The notes: generated by a model not told the origin, from the sequence alone. 13,054 nucleotides of DNA from an uncultured Succinivibrio sp. (GCA_900770725.1 CAAGLL010000018.1:1-13054); one strand, 5' to 3'; positions 5,847 to 13,054 are shown, counted from the stretch's first letter. Numbers and translations: made by a program.

Positions 5847-7769
5847 ATGACACAGAAGACAGCAGCAGAAGACTATACCGGCGCCTCGATACAGGTGCTC
5901 AAGGGGCTCGAGCCTGTGAGGCTCCGCCCTGGCATGTACACCGACACCCAGAACCCCAACCACCTGGGGATGGAGGTCATCGACAACAGCGTCGACGAGG
6001 CCATGGGCGGCTTTGCAAGCCATATCAGCGTGGTGGCGCATTCTGACGGATCGCTTGAGGTCTCAGACGACGGGCGCGGCATGCCGGTCGAGGAGCACCC
6101 GGTCGAGCACGTGCCGGCCATCGAGCTAATACTCTCAAGGCTCCACGCCGGCGGCAAGTTCAACGACAAGAACTACTCGTTCTCAGGCGGCCTCCACGGC
6201 GTGGGCGTGAGCGTGGTCAACGCGCTCTCGGACAAGCTCGTCTGCACGGTCAGGCGCGGCGGGCAGATCTGGGAGATCGCCTACGCGCACGGCGAGAAGA
6301 CCGAGGAATTGAAGAGCATCGGCACCTGCGCCAGGAAGGACACCGGCACCACGGTGCGCTTCTGGCCTGAGCAGAAGTACTTCGATGATCCAAAGTTCGA
6401 CTTGAAGGCGCTGCGCCACGCGCTGCGCGCCAAGGCCGTGCTCTGCCGCGGCCTCTCGGTCTCGCTTTTAGACGAGGCCACCGGGCAGCGCGACGAGTGG
6501 GCGTACTCAGGCGATCTGCAAAGCTACCTCTCATCGCAGATAGAAGGGCGCATCACGCTGCCCTCGCCGCCTTTTGCAGGCAATTACGAAGGCGAGGACT
6601 GGAAGATGGAGTGGGCCTGCTGCTGGGAGACCGAGGGCAGGATGTCGCAGATCTCGGAGTCCTTCGTGAACCTCATCCCCACCGTCGAGGGCGGCACCCA
6701 CGTCAACGGCTTCCGCTCGGGCCTCACCATGGCCATGCGCGAGTTCTGCGAGCTGCAGAACCTGCTGCCAAGGGGGCTTAAGATCACCCCCGACGACGTC
6801 TGGAAGGGCTGCACCAGCGTGATCTCGCTGATGATGCACGATCCGCAGTTTGCAGGACAGACCAAGGAGAAGCTCTCCTCCCGCCACGTCGCGGCGATGG
6901 TCGAGGGCGTGATCCGCGATCGCTTCTCGCTCTACCTAAACCGCGACGTCGAGACCGGCAAGGCCATCGCCTCGGTAGTCATCGAGGCAGCCCGCGAGCG
7001 CGACAGCGCCGCCAAGTCGGTCACCCGCAAGAAGGCGGTGCGCGGCCCGCAGCTCCCGGGCAAGCTCGTGGACTGCACCTCCACCGATCCAAGCCGCGGC
7101 GAGCTCTTCATCGTCGAGGGCGACTCGGCAGGCGGCAGCGCCCGCCAGGCCCGCGACTCATCGTTCCAGGCCATCCTCCCGCTGCGCGGCAAGATCCTGA
7201 ACACCTGGGAGGTCTCAGGCCAGGGCGCCCTGCAGTCCGAGGAGATCCGGGCCATCTCGGTGGCGATGGGGCTCGAGCCCGACTCAGGCAGCCTCGAGGG
7301 GCTGCGCTACGGCAAGATCTGCATCCTCGCCGACGCCGACTCGGACGGACTGCACATCGGCACGCTCCTGTGCGCGCTCTTCGTGAAGCACTTCACCTCG
7401 CTAGTCTCGGAGGGCCACGTCTACGTGGCCTGCCCGCCGCTGTACCGCATCGACTGCGGCGCCAAGATCAAGGAGTACGCCATCGACGACGACGAGCTGG
7501 CGCTCAAGCAGAAGGAGCTTGCGCGCAAGGGCTACAAGCGCGAGAACATCCGCATCCAGCGCTTCAAGGGCTTAGGCGAGATGAACCCCGAGCAGCTGCG
7601 CGAGACCACGCTGAGCCCCGACACGCGAAAGCTCCTGAGGCTGACGCTCGACCAGTCCGACAGCGACAGCACCATCGGGCTCATGGACATGCTGCTTTCA
7701 AAGAAGCGCGCCGCCGACCGCAGGCAGTGGCTCGAGGACAACGGCGACAAGGCCGAGATCCTGGACTGA
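5847..7769 (+). CDS. parE: DNA topoisomerase IV subunit B
   Basis: ParE is the ATPase subunit of topoisomerase IV, which with ParC unlinks daughter chromosomes. The 640-aa protein matches E. coli ParE (630) throughout. The GHKL ATPase has catalytic E43 and N47 in EVIDNSVDEA, DDGRGMP, the lid GGLHGVG and the QTK loop K340. The TOPRIM domain has EGDSAGGSA (424-432) and DADSDG (496-501), and the C-terminus has QRFKGLGEMN. It lacks the roughly 170-residue insertion of gammaproteobacterial GyrB, which supports ParE over GyrB. I chose ATG 5847, with AGGA 9 bases upstream and MTQ as in E. coli. The in-frame ATG at 5826 has no good ribosome site and overlaps the -10 box. flhB follows after 23 bases, probably on the same transcript. 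Confidence 0.97.
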   Translation: MTQKTAAEDYTGASIQVLKGLEPVRLRPGMYTDTQNPNHLGMEVIDNSVDEAMGGFASHISVVAHSDGSLEVSDDGRGMPVEEHPVEHVPAIELILSRLHAGGKFNDKNYSFSGGLHGVGVSVVNALSDKLVCTVRRGGQIWEIAYAHGEKTEELKSIGTCARKDTGTTVRFWPEQKYFDDPKFDLKALRHALRAKAVLCRGLSVSLLDEATGQRDEWAYSGDLQSYLSSQIEGRITLPSPPFAGNYEGEDWKMEWACCWETEGRMSQISESFVNLIPTVEGGTHVNGFRSGLTMAMREFCELQNLLPRGLKITPDDVWKGCTSVISLMMHDPQFAGQTKEKLSSRHVAAMVEGVIRDRFSLYLNRDVETGKAIASVVIEAARERDSAAKSVTRKKAVRGPQLPGKLVDCTSTDPSRGELFIVEGDSAGGSARQARDSSFQAILPLRGKILNTWEVSGQGALQSEEIRAISVAMGLEPDSGSLEGLRYGKICILADADSDGLHIGTLLCALFVKHFTSLVSEGHVYVACPPLYRIDCGAKIKEYAIDDDELALKQKELARKGYKRENIRIQRFKGLGEMNPEQLRETTLSPDTRKLLRLTLDQSDSDSTIGLMDMLLSKKRAADRRQWLEDNGDKAEILD

Positions 7770-7792
7770 GGGGCGCGAAGGCAGGGTAGGGG

Positions 7793-8920
7793 ATGGCCGA
7801 CGACGGCGAGAAGACAGAACAGCCGACGGGAAAGAGGATCTCAGACGCCCGCGGCAAGGGGCAGGTCGCGCGCTCGCGCGAGGCCGGCACATTCGTGGTG
7901 CTGCTCGCCGGCGTCGTGAGCCTCTGGGCCTTCTCCGGGATGCTCGCCTCGGGCATGAGGGCCGTGATGCTCAACTCCTTCTCGCTCACCCGCGAGCAGG
8001 ACTTCACGGTCGACGAGATGCGCAGGATCTTCGTGCAGGACCTAAGCGACATCGCCGTCCCGATCCTGGGCATCGCCCTCATCGTGCTCGTCTGCTCGCT
8101 CGCAGGCAACCTCATGATCGGCGGCTACAACTTCTCGTCAAAGGCGCTCGCCCCCGACTTCAACAAGCTCTCGCCGCTTTCAGGCATCAAGAGGATCTTC
8201 AGCCTCAACTCGCTCATCGAGCTCATCAAGGGCATCGCCAAGGTCGCCTTCATCGGCGCCTTCTGCTATTTCGCGCTCTCGGGCATGGCAGGGCAGGTGC
8301 TCAAGCTCTCCTACGTCGATCCGCTCCAGGGGATCAGCGCGGCCATCAGGCTCCTCTTTAGGATCATGCTCATCATCGTCTGCGCGATGCTGCCCATCGT
8401 GCTCATCGACGTGCCCTACCAGAAGTGGCACTACATCCGCCAGCTGCGCATGACCAAGCAGGAGGTCAAGGACGAGTTCAAGGACACCGAGGGCAACCCA
8501 CAGATCAAGAACAAGATCAAGTCGATGCAGTTCCAGATGGCCTCGCGCCGCATGATGGCCAAGGTGCCCAAGGCCGACGTCGTGGTCACGAACCCCACCC
8601 ACTACGCCGTGGCCCTCTCCTATGATCCCCACGGGTCCACCGCGCCATTGGTCGTGGCCAAGGGCGTGGACGACATCGCGGAGATCATAAAGCGCATCGC
8701 CCGCGAGACCGAGGTGCCGGTGATCCCCATCCCGCCGCTGGCGCGCTCGCTGTACTACACCACCGAGCTCGACCACGAGATCCCAAGGGGCTTGTTCAAG
8801 GCCGTGGCCCAGGTGCTCGCCTGGGTCATGGCGATGCGCGACTTCAAGGCCGGCAAGTCGAAAATGCGCCCGCGCGACCTCAATCCGGATCCGGAAATCC
8901 CCGAGGAACTGCGTTTCTGA
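7793..8920 (+). CDS. flhB: Flagellar type III export protein FlhB
   Basis: FlhB is the inner-membrane export-gate subunit that switches the flagellar secretion system from rod/hook to filament substrates. The 375-aa protein (E. coli 382) starts with the typical cytoplasmic segment EKTEQPTGKRISDARGKGQV. Four hydrophobic segments follow, at about 32-55, 87-112, 145-170 and 185-207. The cytoplasmic autocleavage domain has the site N267-P268-T269-H270 followed by YAVAL. The GIKRIF, RMTKQEVKDEFK and PPLARSLY segments also match the family. The start has GGGTAGGGG just upstream. It lies 23 bases after parE with no terminator between. No flhA or other flagellar gene is adjacent: glgP follows. Type III secretion homologues (SctU) are related, but overall similarity favours flagellar FlhB. 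Confidence 0.95.
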   Translation: MADDGEKTEQPTGKRISDARGKGQVARSREAGTFVVLLAGVVSLWAFSGMLASGMRAVMLNSFSLTREQDFTVDEMRRIFVQDLSDIAVPILGIALIVLVCSLAGNLMIGGYNFSSKALAPDFNKLSPLSGIKRIFSLNSLIELIKGIAKVAFIGAFCYFALSGMAGQVLKLSYVDPLQGISAAIRLLFRIMLIIVCAMLPIVLIDVPYQKWHYIRQLRMTKQEVKDEFKDTEGNPQIKNKIKSMQFQMASRRMMAKVPKADVVVTNPTHYAVALSYDPHGSTAPLVVAKGVDDIAEIIKRIARETEVPVIPIPPLARSLYYTTELDHEIPRGLFKAVAQVLAWVMAMRDFKAGKSKMRPRDLNPDPEIPEELRF

Positions 8921-8939
8921 TCACAAAATCCTGTACTAT

Positions 8940-8955
8940 TTTGACACACATCACA
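8940..8955. promoter_or_regulatory. CRP-like palindrome TTTGA-N6-TCACA
   Basis: This matches nine of the ten core bases of the CRP consensus TGTGA-N6-TCACA, with A/T-rich flanks as CRP prefers. A second TCACAAAA lies at 8921-8928, 30 bases before the one at 8951-8958. The site is about 140 bases upstream of the best glgP -10 box, too far for a simple class I or II arrangement, so it may act at another promoter or be chance. Basis: sequence match plus inference. Confidence 0.4.
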
Positions 8956-9069
8956 AAAATAGCCCCCATCGTGCCAAACCTGTGTTCCATGCGATCCGCA
9001 ACGTGACGGAACTTATGGGAAACCGCTTACATCCGCAGGCGTGCAATCTTCCATGTCAAATGCGTGCGG

Positions 9070-9097
9070 TAAGTCTTTACAAAGCAGGCTGTATAAT
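9070..9097 (+). promoter_or_regulatory. Probable glgP promoter
   Basis: A perfect TATAAT lies at 9092-9097, preceded directly by TG. The -35 is weak (TAAGTC at 9070-9075, spacing 16), so an activator or a strong -10 may carry it. The implied leader is about 48 bases to the ATG at 9153. The rest of 8921-9069 shows no gene. Confidence 0.5.
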
Positions 9098-9152
9098 CTG
9101 GATACGTTTTTCACCTGATTCAACTTTGCTCCTTCGGGGAGGATTCAAATCA

Positions 9153-11681
9153 ATGGCGACTAGACAGAAGACTAAGAAAGCAACTGCGGCCGTGCGCGCC
9201 GCAGCCGCCCACGCCGCACCTGCAGCTTCATCTGAGCTCAAGCGTCAAGCCGAGCAGATGCGCGACAAGATCATCCACCACCTGCGCTGCACCATCGGCA
9301 CCTCCGAGCAGAAGGCGTCCAAGCTCGCCTGGTGGCAGGCTCTTGTGGCTTCCGTCAACGAGGACATCTTCAACCGCCTGACCCAGACCCAGCACACCCA
9401 TTCCGTCAAGGACACCCGCGCCGTCCACTACCTCTCGGCCGAGTTCCTGATGGGCAGGCTCACGGTCAACAACCTCTGCAACCTCGAGAAGTACGACGTC
9501 GCGCGCGAGGCCCTGAAGCTTTGCGGCCAGGACATCAGCGACATCTGCGAACAGGAGCCTGACATGGCCCTGGGCAACGGCGGCCTGGGCCGCCTGGCCG
9601 CCTGCTACATGGACTCGCTGGCCACCCTCGACTACCCCTGCGTCGGCTACGGCCTGCATTACGAGAACGGCCTGTTCCGCCAGGAGATCCGCGGCGGCCG
9701 CCAGGTCGAGCGCCCTGACTCGTGGAGGGAGTACGGCTGCCCTTGGGAGCGCTGCCGCCCTGAGTCGGTCCAGAACGTGCCCATCGGGGGCTATGTCGAG
9801 TCGCAGAAGGCCCCGGACGGGACCGAGCGCCGCGTCTGGCACCCGGCGCACCTGATCAAGGGCGTGCCTTGGGACATCCCGGTGGTCGGCTTCCGCAACT
9901 CCTCCGTCGCGATCCTGCGCCTGTGGGAGTCGCGCGCCACCGAGGCCTTCAACTGGGACGTGTTCAACGCCGGCGGCTACGTCGACGCCCAGCAGGAGAA
10001 GGCGGCCGCGGAGACAATCTCCAAGGTCCTGTACCCCAATGACTCCACCGAGGCTGGCAAGGAGCTGCGCCTGACCCAGCAGTACTTCTTCTCCGCCTGC
10101 TCGCTGCGCGACATCCTGCGCCGCTACAACCGCACGCACCACCACGACTACGGCGAGTTTGCCGACAAGATAGTCATCCAGCTCAACGACACCCACCCTG
10201 CCATCTCGGTGGCCGAGCTCATGAGGCTCTTCGTCGACGAGGAGGGGCTCTCCTTCGACACCGCCTGGGACATCGTGAGCAAGACCTTCAACTACACCAA
10301 CCACACCCTGCTGCCCGAGGCGCTGGAGAAGTGGCCGGTGAGGATCTTCGAGAAGCTGCTGCCGCGCCACCTCGAGATCATCTACGAGATCAACTACCGC
10401 TTCTTAAACGGCATCGTCGAGAAGACCTGGCCGGGCAACAACGACGTCAAGCGCAAGCTCTCGATCATCGAGGAAGGCCCGGAGCGCAAGGTGCGCATGG
10501 CCAACCTCAGCGTGATCGCCTCCCGCCGCGTCAACGGCGTCGCGGAGATCCACTCCAAGCTCGTGCGCGAGGAGCTCTTCCCCGAGTACAGCGCGCTGTG
10601 GCCGGACAAGTTCTGCAACGTCACCAATGGCGTGACCCCCCGCCGCTGGATCCTCTCGTGCAACCCCGGGCTTGCCGAGCTCTACGACGAGATCTCCGGC
10701 AAGGACTGGCCGCTCCACTTGAACGACTGCCGCAAGCTGCGCGACTATGCCGATGATCCTGCGGTGCAGAAGCGCTTCATGGACATCAAGCACGGCAACA
10801 AGGTCCGCCTGGCCGCCGAGATCAAGAAGCTCGTCGGCGTCGAGGTCTCCCCCGAGGCGATCTTCGACGTCCAGGTCAAGAGGCTGCACGAGTACAAGAG
10901 GCAGCACTTGAACCTCCTGTACATCATGTCGCTCTACCGCAAGATCATCGATGATCCGACCTTCAAGATCGTGCCCCATGTGTTCATCTTCGGCGCCAAG
11001 GCAGCCCCTGCCTACACGCTGGCCAAGGACATCATCTATGCGATCAACGCCGTGGCCGACCGCGTGAACAACGATCCGCGCGTCCATGACATGCTCAAGG
11101 TCGTGTTCATGCCCAACTACAGGGTCTCGCTTGCAGAGAAGATCATCCCGGCGGCCGACGTCTCCGAGCAGATCTCCACCGCAGGCTACGAGGCTTCCGG
11201 CACCTCGAACATGAAGTTCTCGATGAACGGCGCCCTGACCATCGGCACGATGGACGGCGCGAACATCGAGATCGTCGCCGAGGCGGGCGAGGACAACAAC
11301 TTCATCTTCGGCCTGTCCGTGGACGAGGTCATCGAGCTCAAGAAGCACTACAACCCTTGGGACTACTACAACAACAATCCTGAGATCAAGGCTGCCCTCG
11401 ACTGGCTCGACACCGACTACTTCACCCCGGGCAACCCGGGCGCGCTCTCCTCGATCAAGCGCTCGCTCCTGGACGGCGGCGATCCGTTCCTGGTCCTGGC
11501 CGACTTCGAGTCCTACAAGGATGCCCACCAGCGCGTCGAGAAGATGTTCACCGACAAGAAGCGCTGGGCGCATGCGGCGATCGTGAACTCGTCATCCATG
11601 GGCAAGTTCAGCTCCGACCGCTCCATCCAGGACTACGCCGAGAAGATCTGGTCGCTCAAGGAGTACAAGATAGAGAAGTAA
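9153..11681 (+). CDS. glgP: Glycogen/maltodextrin phosphorylase
   Basis: This cytoplasmic PLP enzyme releases glucose 1-phosphate from alpha-1,4-glucans. The 842-aa protein matches E. coli GlgP (815) and MalP along its length. Visible segments are GNGGLGRLAACYMDS (141-155), RRWILSCNPGLA, FDVQVKRLHEYKRQ, and the PLP site EASGTSNMKFSMNGALTIGT with PLP lysine K688. The SSDRSIQDYAEKIW tail is also typical. The ATG at 9153 has GGGGAGGA 9 bases upstream. The frame is open further upstream to 8982, but that part has no ribosome site and covers the promoter. Residues 1-28 are an Ala/Lys/Arg-rich extension not seen in E. coli GlgP. Substrate choice (glycogen or maltodextrin) cannot be read from the sequence; glgP is used as the common name. 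Two terminators follow. Confidence 0.95.
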   Translation: MATRQKTKKATAAVRAAAAHAAPAASSELKRQAEQMRDKIIHHLRCTIGTSEQKASKLAWWQALVASVNEDIFNRLTQTQHTHSVKDTRAVHYLSAEFLMGRLTVNNLCNLEKYDVAREALKLCGQDISDICEQEPDMALGNGGLGRLAACYMDSLATLDYPCVGYGLHYENGLFRQEIRGGRQVERPDSWREYGCPWERCRPESVQNVPIGGYVESQKAPDGTERRVWHPAHLIKGVPWDIPVVGFRNSSVAILRLWESRATEAFNWDVFNAGGYVDAQQEKAAAETISKVLYPNDSTEAGKELRLTQQYFFSACSLRDILRRYNRTHHHDYGEFADKIVIQLNDTHPAISVAELMRLFVDEEGLSFDTAWDIVSKTFNYTNHTLLPEALEKWPVRIFEKLLPRHLEIIYEINYRFLNGIVEKTWPGNNDVKRKLSIIEEGPERKVRMANLSVIASRRVNGVAEIHSKLVREELFPEYSALWPDKFCNVTNGVTPRRWILSCNPGLAELYDEISGKDWPLHLNDCRKLRDYADDPAVQKRFMDIKHGNKVRLAAEIKKLVGVEVSPEAIFDVQVKRLHEYKRQHLNLLYIMSLYRKIIDDPTFKIVPHVFIFGAKAAPAYTLAKDIIYAINAVADRVNNDPRVHDMLKVVFMPNYRVSLAEKIIPAADVSEQISTAGYEASGTSNMKFSMNGALTIGTMDGANIEIVAEAGEDNNFIFGLSVDEVIELKKHYNPWDYYNNNPEIKAALDWLDTDYFTPGNPGALSSIKRSLLDGGDPFLVLADFESYKDAHQRVEKMFTDKKRWAHAAIVNSSSMGKFSSDRSIQDYAEKIWSLKEYKIEK

Positions 11682-11703
11682 TTTCCCTGTCAGACCCCTT
11701 GAA

Positions 11704-11728
11704 GAAGGCCCGCCTTGCGCGGGCCTTC
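11704..11728 (+). terminator. glgP terminator 1
   Basis: GAAGGCCCGC (11704-11713) pairs perfectly with GCGGGCCTTC (11719-11728), giving a 10-bp stem with a 5-base loop, 22 bases after the glgP stop. The T tail is poor. Confidence 0.7.
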
Positions 11729-11737
11729 GCGTCATTC

Positions 11738-11756
11738 GGGCAGGGGGTGCCCTTTT
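11738..11756 (+). terminator. glgP terminator 2 with T-run
   Basis: GGGCA (11738-11742) pairs with TGCCC (11748-11752) around a G5 loop and is followed directly by TTTT. The stem is short but the layout is a classic intrinsic terminator, acting as backup to the hairpin 10 bases upstream. Confidence 0.55.
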
Positions 11757-11832
11757 GTCAGCTGTCGCACTAGCTAATTTGAAAACGGCTTTGCAGCAAT
11801 AGTTTGATTCAAAAAGCGAAAACCGCCTTAAT

Positions 11833-11844
11833 GCGCCATGGCGC
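11833..11844. repeat. 12-bp palindrome GCGCCATGGCGC
   Basis: This perfect palindrome lies in the gap between the convergent glgP and rhodanese genes, amid otherwise AT-richer DNA (11757-11880) where I see no gene. The same 12 bases also occur inside qseC (5417-5428). A related inverted repeat is found after nudF (1761-1787). Confidence 0.5.
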
Positions 11845-11880
11845 TCCCAAATGCCCAGGAGCTTCGCCTTCAATTGCAGC

Positions 11881-11910
11881 AAGGCCCCCGCAGTCTCCTG
11901 CGGGGGCCTT
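11881..11910. terminator. Perfect 13-bp hairpin between convergent genes
   Basis: AAGGCCCCCGCAG (11881-11893) pairs with CTGCGGGGGCCTT (11898-11910) around a TCTC loop. The A/T ends on both sides make it symmetrical, so it can end the leftward hldE-rhodanese transcript (21 bases past the rhodanese stop) and stop residual rightward reading from glgP. Confidence 0.8.
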
Positions 11911-11930
11911 GGCGCACTTGGGCGCGGGCG

Positions 11931-12317
11931 CTACTTTCCGGTCACGGTCGAGAAGGGCCAGGAGGAGATCCCGCCCATGTTGAGGATGGTGGAGTAGCCG
12001 AGGCTCTTTAGGATCTGCGCAGCCTCGGAGGCGCGGCGCCCTGTCCTGCAGTAGACCACCACCGGGACGTCCTTCGAGGGCGCGGCCTTGGCGGCAGTCT
12101 CGGCGTTTATCTTGCCGACAGGCAGGTTCACCGCCTGGGGGATGCGGATCTGCGAAAACTCGTCGGGCTCGCGCACGTCCAGGAGCACGCAGCGCCCGGA
12201 CTCGATGAGCGCGTTGGCCTGGGCGTAGCCTATCGAGCTGATGCCGCGGCGCGGGCGGAACGCCGCAGCGTCCCCGCCCCCGCCTTTCTCATCATCAGAC
12301 CACAGCGATGGGAACAT
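11931..12317 (-). CDS. Single-domain rhodanese-like protein
   Basis: This is a small sulfurtransferase-like protein of 128 aa. Residues about 1-25 form a Gly/Asp-rich, probably flexible head. The rhodanese domain (about 26-123) has LLDVREPDEF (D47) and AVNLPVG. The active-site loop YCRTGRRASEAA has C90 as the persulfide cysteine. The usual GHIPGA motif reads IRIPQA here, so the common histidine is replaced. No signal peptide or membrane segment is seen. The start ATG at 12317 lies 11 bases after the hldE stop with AAGGAAGG just upstream, so the two genes form an operon. Sulfur donor and acceptor are unknown; GlpE, PspE and YgaP-type domains are possible relatives. I give no gene symbol. Confidence 0.87.
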   Translation of the reverse strand: MFPSLWSDDEKGGGGDAAAFRPRRGISSIGYAQANALIESGRCVLLDVREPDEFSQIRIPQAVNLPVGKINAETAAKAAPSKDVPVVVYCRTGRRASEAAQILKSLGYSTILNMGGISSWPFSTVTGK

Positions 12318-12328
12318 GCGCGCCTTCC

Positions 12329-13054
12329 TTACTTCTTGAGCTTCTCGATGATCGAGGTGGTCGAGTACCCGGGCAGGAAGGGCAGGACCACGACTTGCCC
12401 GCCGTTTGCCTGCACTTCCTTGTGGCCTGCGATCTGCTCGACCGTGTAGTCGCCGCCCTTGACCAGCACGTCAGGCAGGATCCTCGCGATGAGGCGTTGC
12501 GGCGTATCCTCGTCAAACGGGACCACGTAGTCCACGCAGTCGAGCGCGGCGAGCACCTCCATGCGCGCCTCAAGCGGGTTGACCGGTCGGGTCGGGCCCT
12601 TGAGGGCCTTGACCGAGCGGTCGGTGTTCACCGCGACGATGAGGCGGTCGCCCAGGGCGCGGGCGCGCTTTAGGTAGCTCACATGCCCTGCGTGGAGGAT
12701 GTCGAAGCAGCCGTTGGTCATCACGATCCTCTTGCCCTCGGCCTTGAGGCGCGCGACCTCCTGCACGAGGCGGTCCTCAGTGACGGCGCCGGCGCTGAGC
12801 GAGGCGTCGTCGCCGCGCAGCGCGCGCTCAAGCTCGTCGGGGCTCACGGTCGAGGTGCCGACCTTGCCCACGACTATGCCTGCGGCGCGGTTTGCGATCT
12901 CGCAGGCGTCAACGAGGTCGACGCCGCATGCAAGCGCCGCGCCCAGCGTGCCGATCACGGTGTCGCCCGCGCCGGTCACGTCGTAGACCTCGCGGGCGCG
13001 CGTGGGCAGGTGCACCGCGCTGTAGCCCGGGCGGATGAGCGACATGCCGTCCTC
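12329..13054 (-). CDS. hldE: Bifunctional heptose 7-P kinase / heptose 1-P adenylyltransferase (N-terminus cut)
   Basis: HldE acts twice in ADP-heptose synthesis for the LPS inner core. The N-terminal ribokinase-like domain phosphorylates heptose 7-phosphate at O-1, and the C-terminal nucleotidyltransferase domain adenylylates heptose 1-phosphate. 241 residues are visible, about the second half of the 477-aa E. coli protein. They include the end of the kinase with the catalytic anion-hole motif DVTGAGDTVIG and GTSTVSP. Next comes the transferase with TNGCFDILHAGHVSYL (HxGH signature), VNPLEARM, EDTPQRLIARILPDVLVKGGDY and the STTSIIEKLKK end. The frame is open to the window edge. Fusion of both domains is typical of gammaproteobacteria. 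The rhodanese gene follows 11 bases downstream. Confidence 0.96.
   Translation of the reverse strand, partial: EDGMSLIRPGYSAVHLPTRAREVYDVTGAGDTVIGTLGAALACGVDLVDACEIANRAAGIVVGKVGTSTVSPDELERALRGDDASLSAGAVTEDRLVQEVARLKAEGKRIVMTNGCFDILHAGHVSYLKRARALGDRLIVAVNTDRSVKALKGPTRPVNPLEARMEVLAALDCVDYVVPFDEDTPQRLIARILPDVLVKGGDYTVEQIAGHKEVQANGGQVVVLPFLPGYSTTSIIEKLKK

Noticed and set aside
8941..8946. Perfect TTGACA as a -35 for glgP
   Set aside because: No -10-like hexamer lies at 15-19 bases downstream (the region is CCCCCAT), so it is probably part of the CRP-like site or chance.
8982..9152. 57-residue upstream extension of glgP
   Set aside because: No ribosome site at 8982, and the stretch contains the TATAAT promoter box; ATG 9153 has a strong ribosome site.
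9228..10370. Antisense open frames of 380 and 389 codons inside glgP
   Set aside because: They mirror glgP codon structure, are rich in Val/Leu/Asp/Gly, and lack ribosome sites and domains; typical shadows of a GC-rich gene.
1..13054. CRISPR array, tRNA, rRNA, insertion sequence, attachment site or defence system
   Set aside because: No regularly spaced repeats, cloverleaf, transposase, integrase or toxin-antitoxin-like pair was found; all genes belong to known housekeeping or signalling families.

Overview
The window is GC-rich, gene-dense bacterial chromosome. It carries eleven protein-coding genes, two of them cut by the window edges. The run nudF - cpdA - yqiA - parE, the bifunctional heptose enzyme HldE and a QseBC-type two-component pair all point to a Gram-negative gammaproteobacterium with lipopolysaccharide, cAMP-CRP signalling and flagella (or a flagellar export gate). 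A class I dihydroorotase instead of the E. coli-type PyrC, and an AGG-tolerant GC-rich codon usage, suggest a lineage away from Enterobacterales. A gut anaerobe of the Aeromonadales/Succinivibrionaceae type is one possibility, but this is a guess.

Left part (1-3514): a partial dihydroorotase gene (pyrC) runs leftward. It is divergent from nudF (ADP-ribose pyrophosphatase) across only 44 bases. A 408-base non-coding gap follows, filled with palindromes, A-tracts and a strong hairpin. After it come cpdA (cAMP phosphodiesterase) and yqiA (small esterase), which overlap by one base. In E. coli, yqiB lies in the position of this gap; I find no trace of it here.

Middle part (3586-8920): a response regulator and sensor kinase of the QseB/QseC type overlap by 25 bases, with a TTG start for the kinase. 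They sit between yqiA and parE. After 183 bases containing terminator-like hairpins and a probable promoter comes parE (topoisomerase IV subunit B). 23 bases later comes flhB (flagellar export gate), here without neighbouring flagellar genes.

Right part (8921-13054): glgP (glycogen/maltodextrin phosphorylase) has its own 232-base leader with a perfect TATAAT box and a distant CRP-like site. It ends in two tandem terminators. Convergent to it is an operon on the minus strand: hldE (partial) followed by a one-domain rhodanese, ending at a perfect 13-bp hairpin.

The genes are mostly housekeeping. I see no mobile element, CRISPR array, tRNA, rRNA or convincing new multi-gene system. The most interesting signals are in the intergenic DNA: a 16-base motif repeated next to hairpins in several gaps, an A-tract island before cpdA, and a strong codon-context bias that makes Asp-Pro almost always GAT-CCN.
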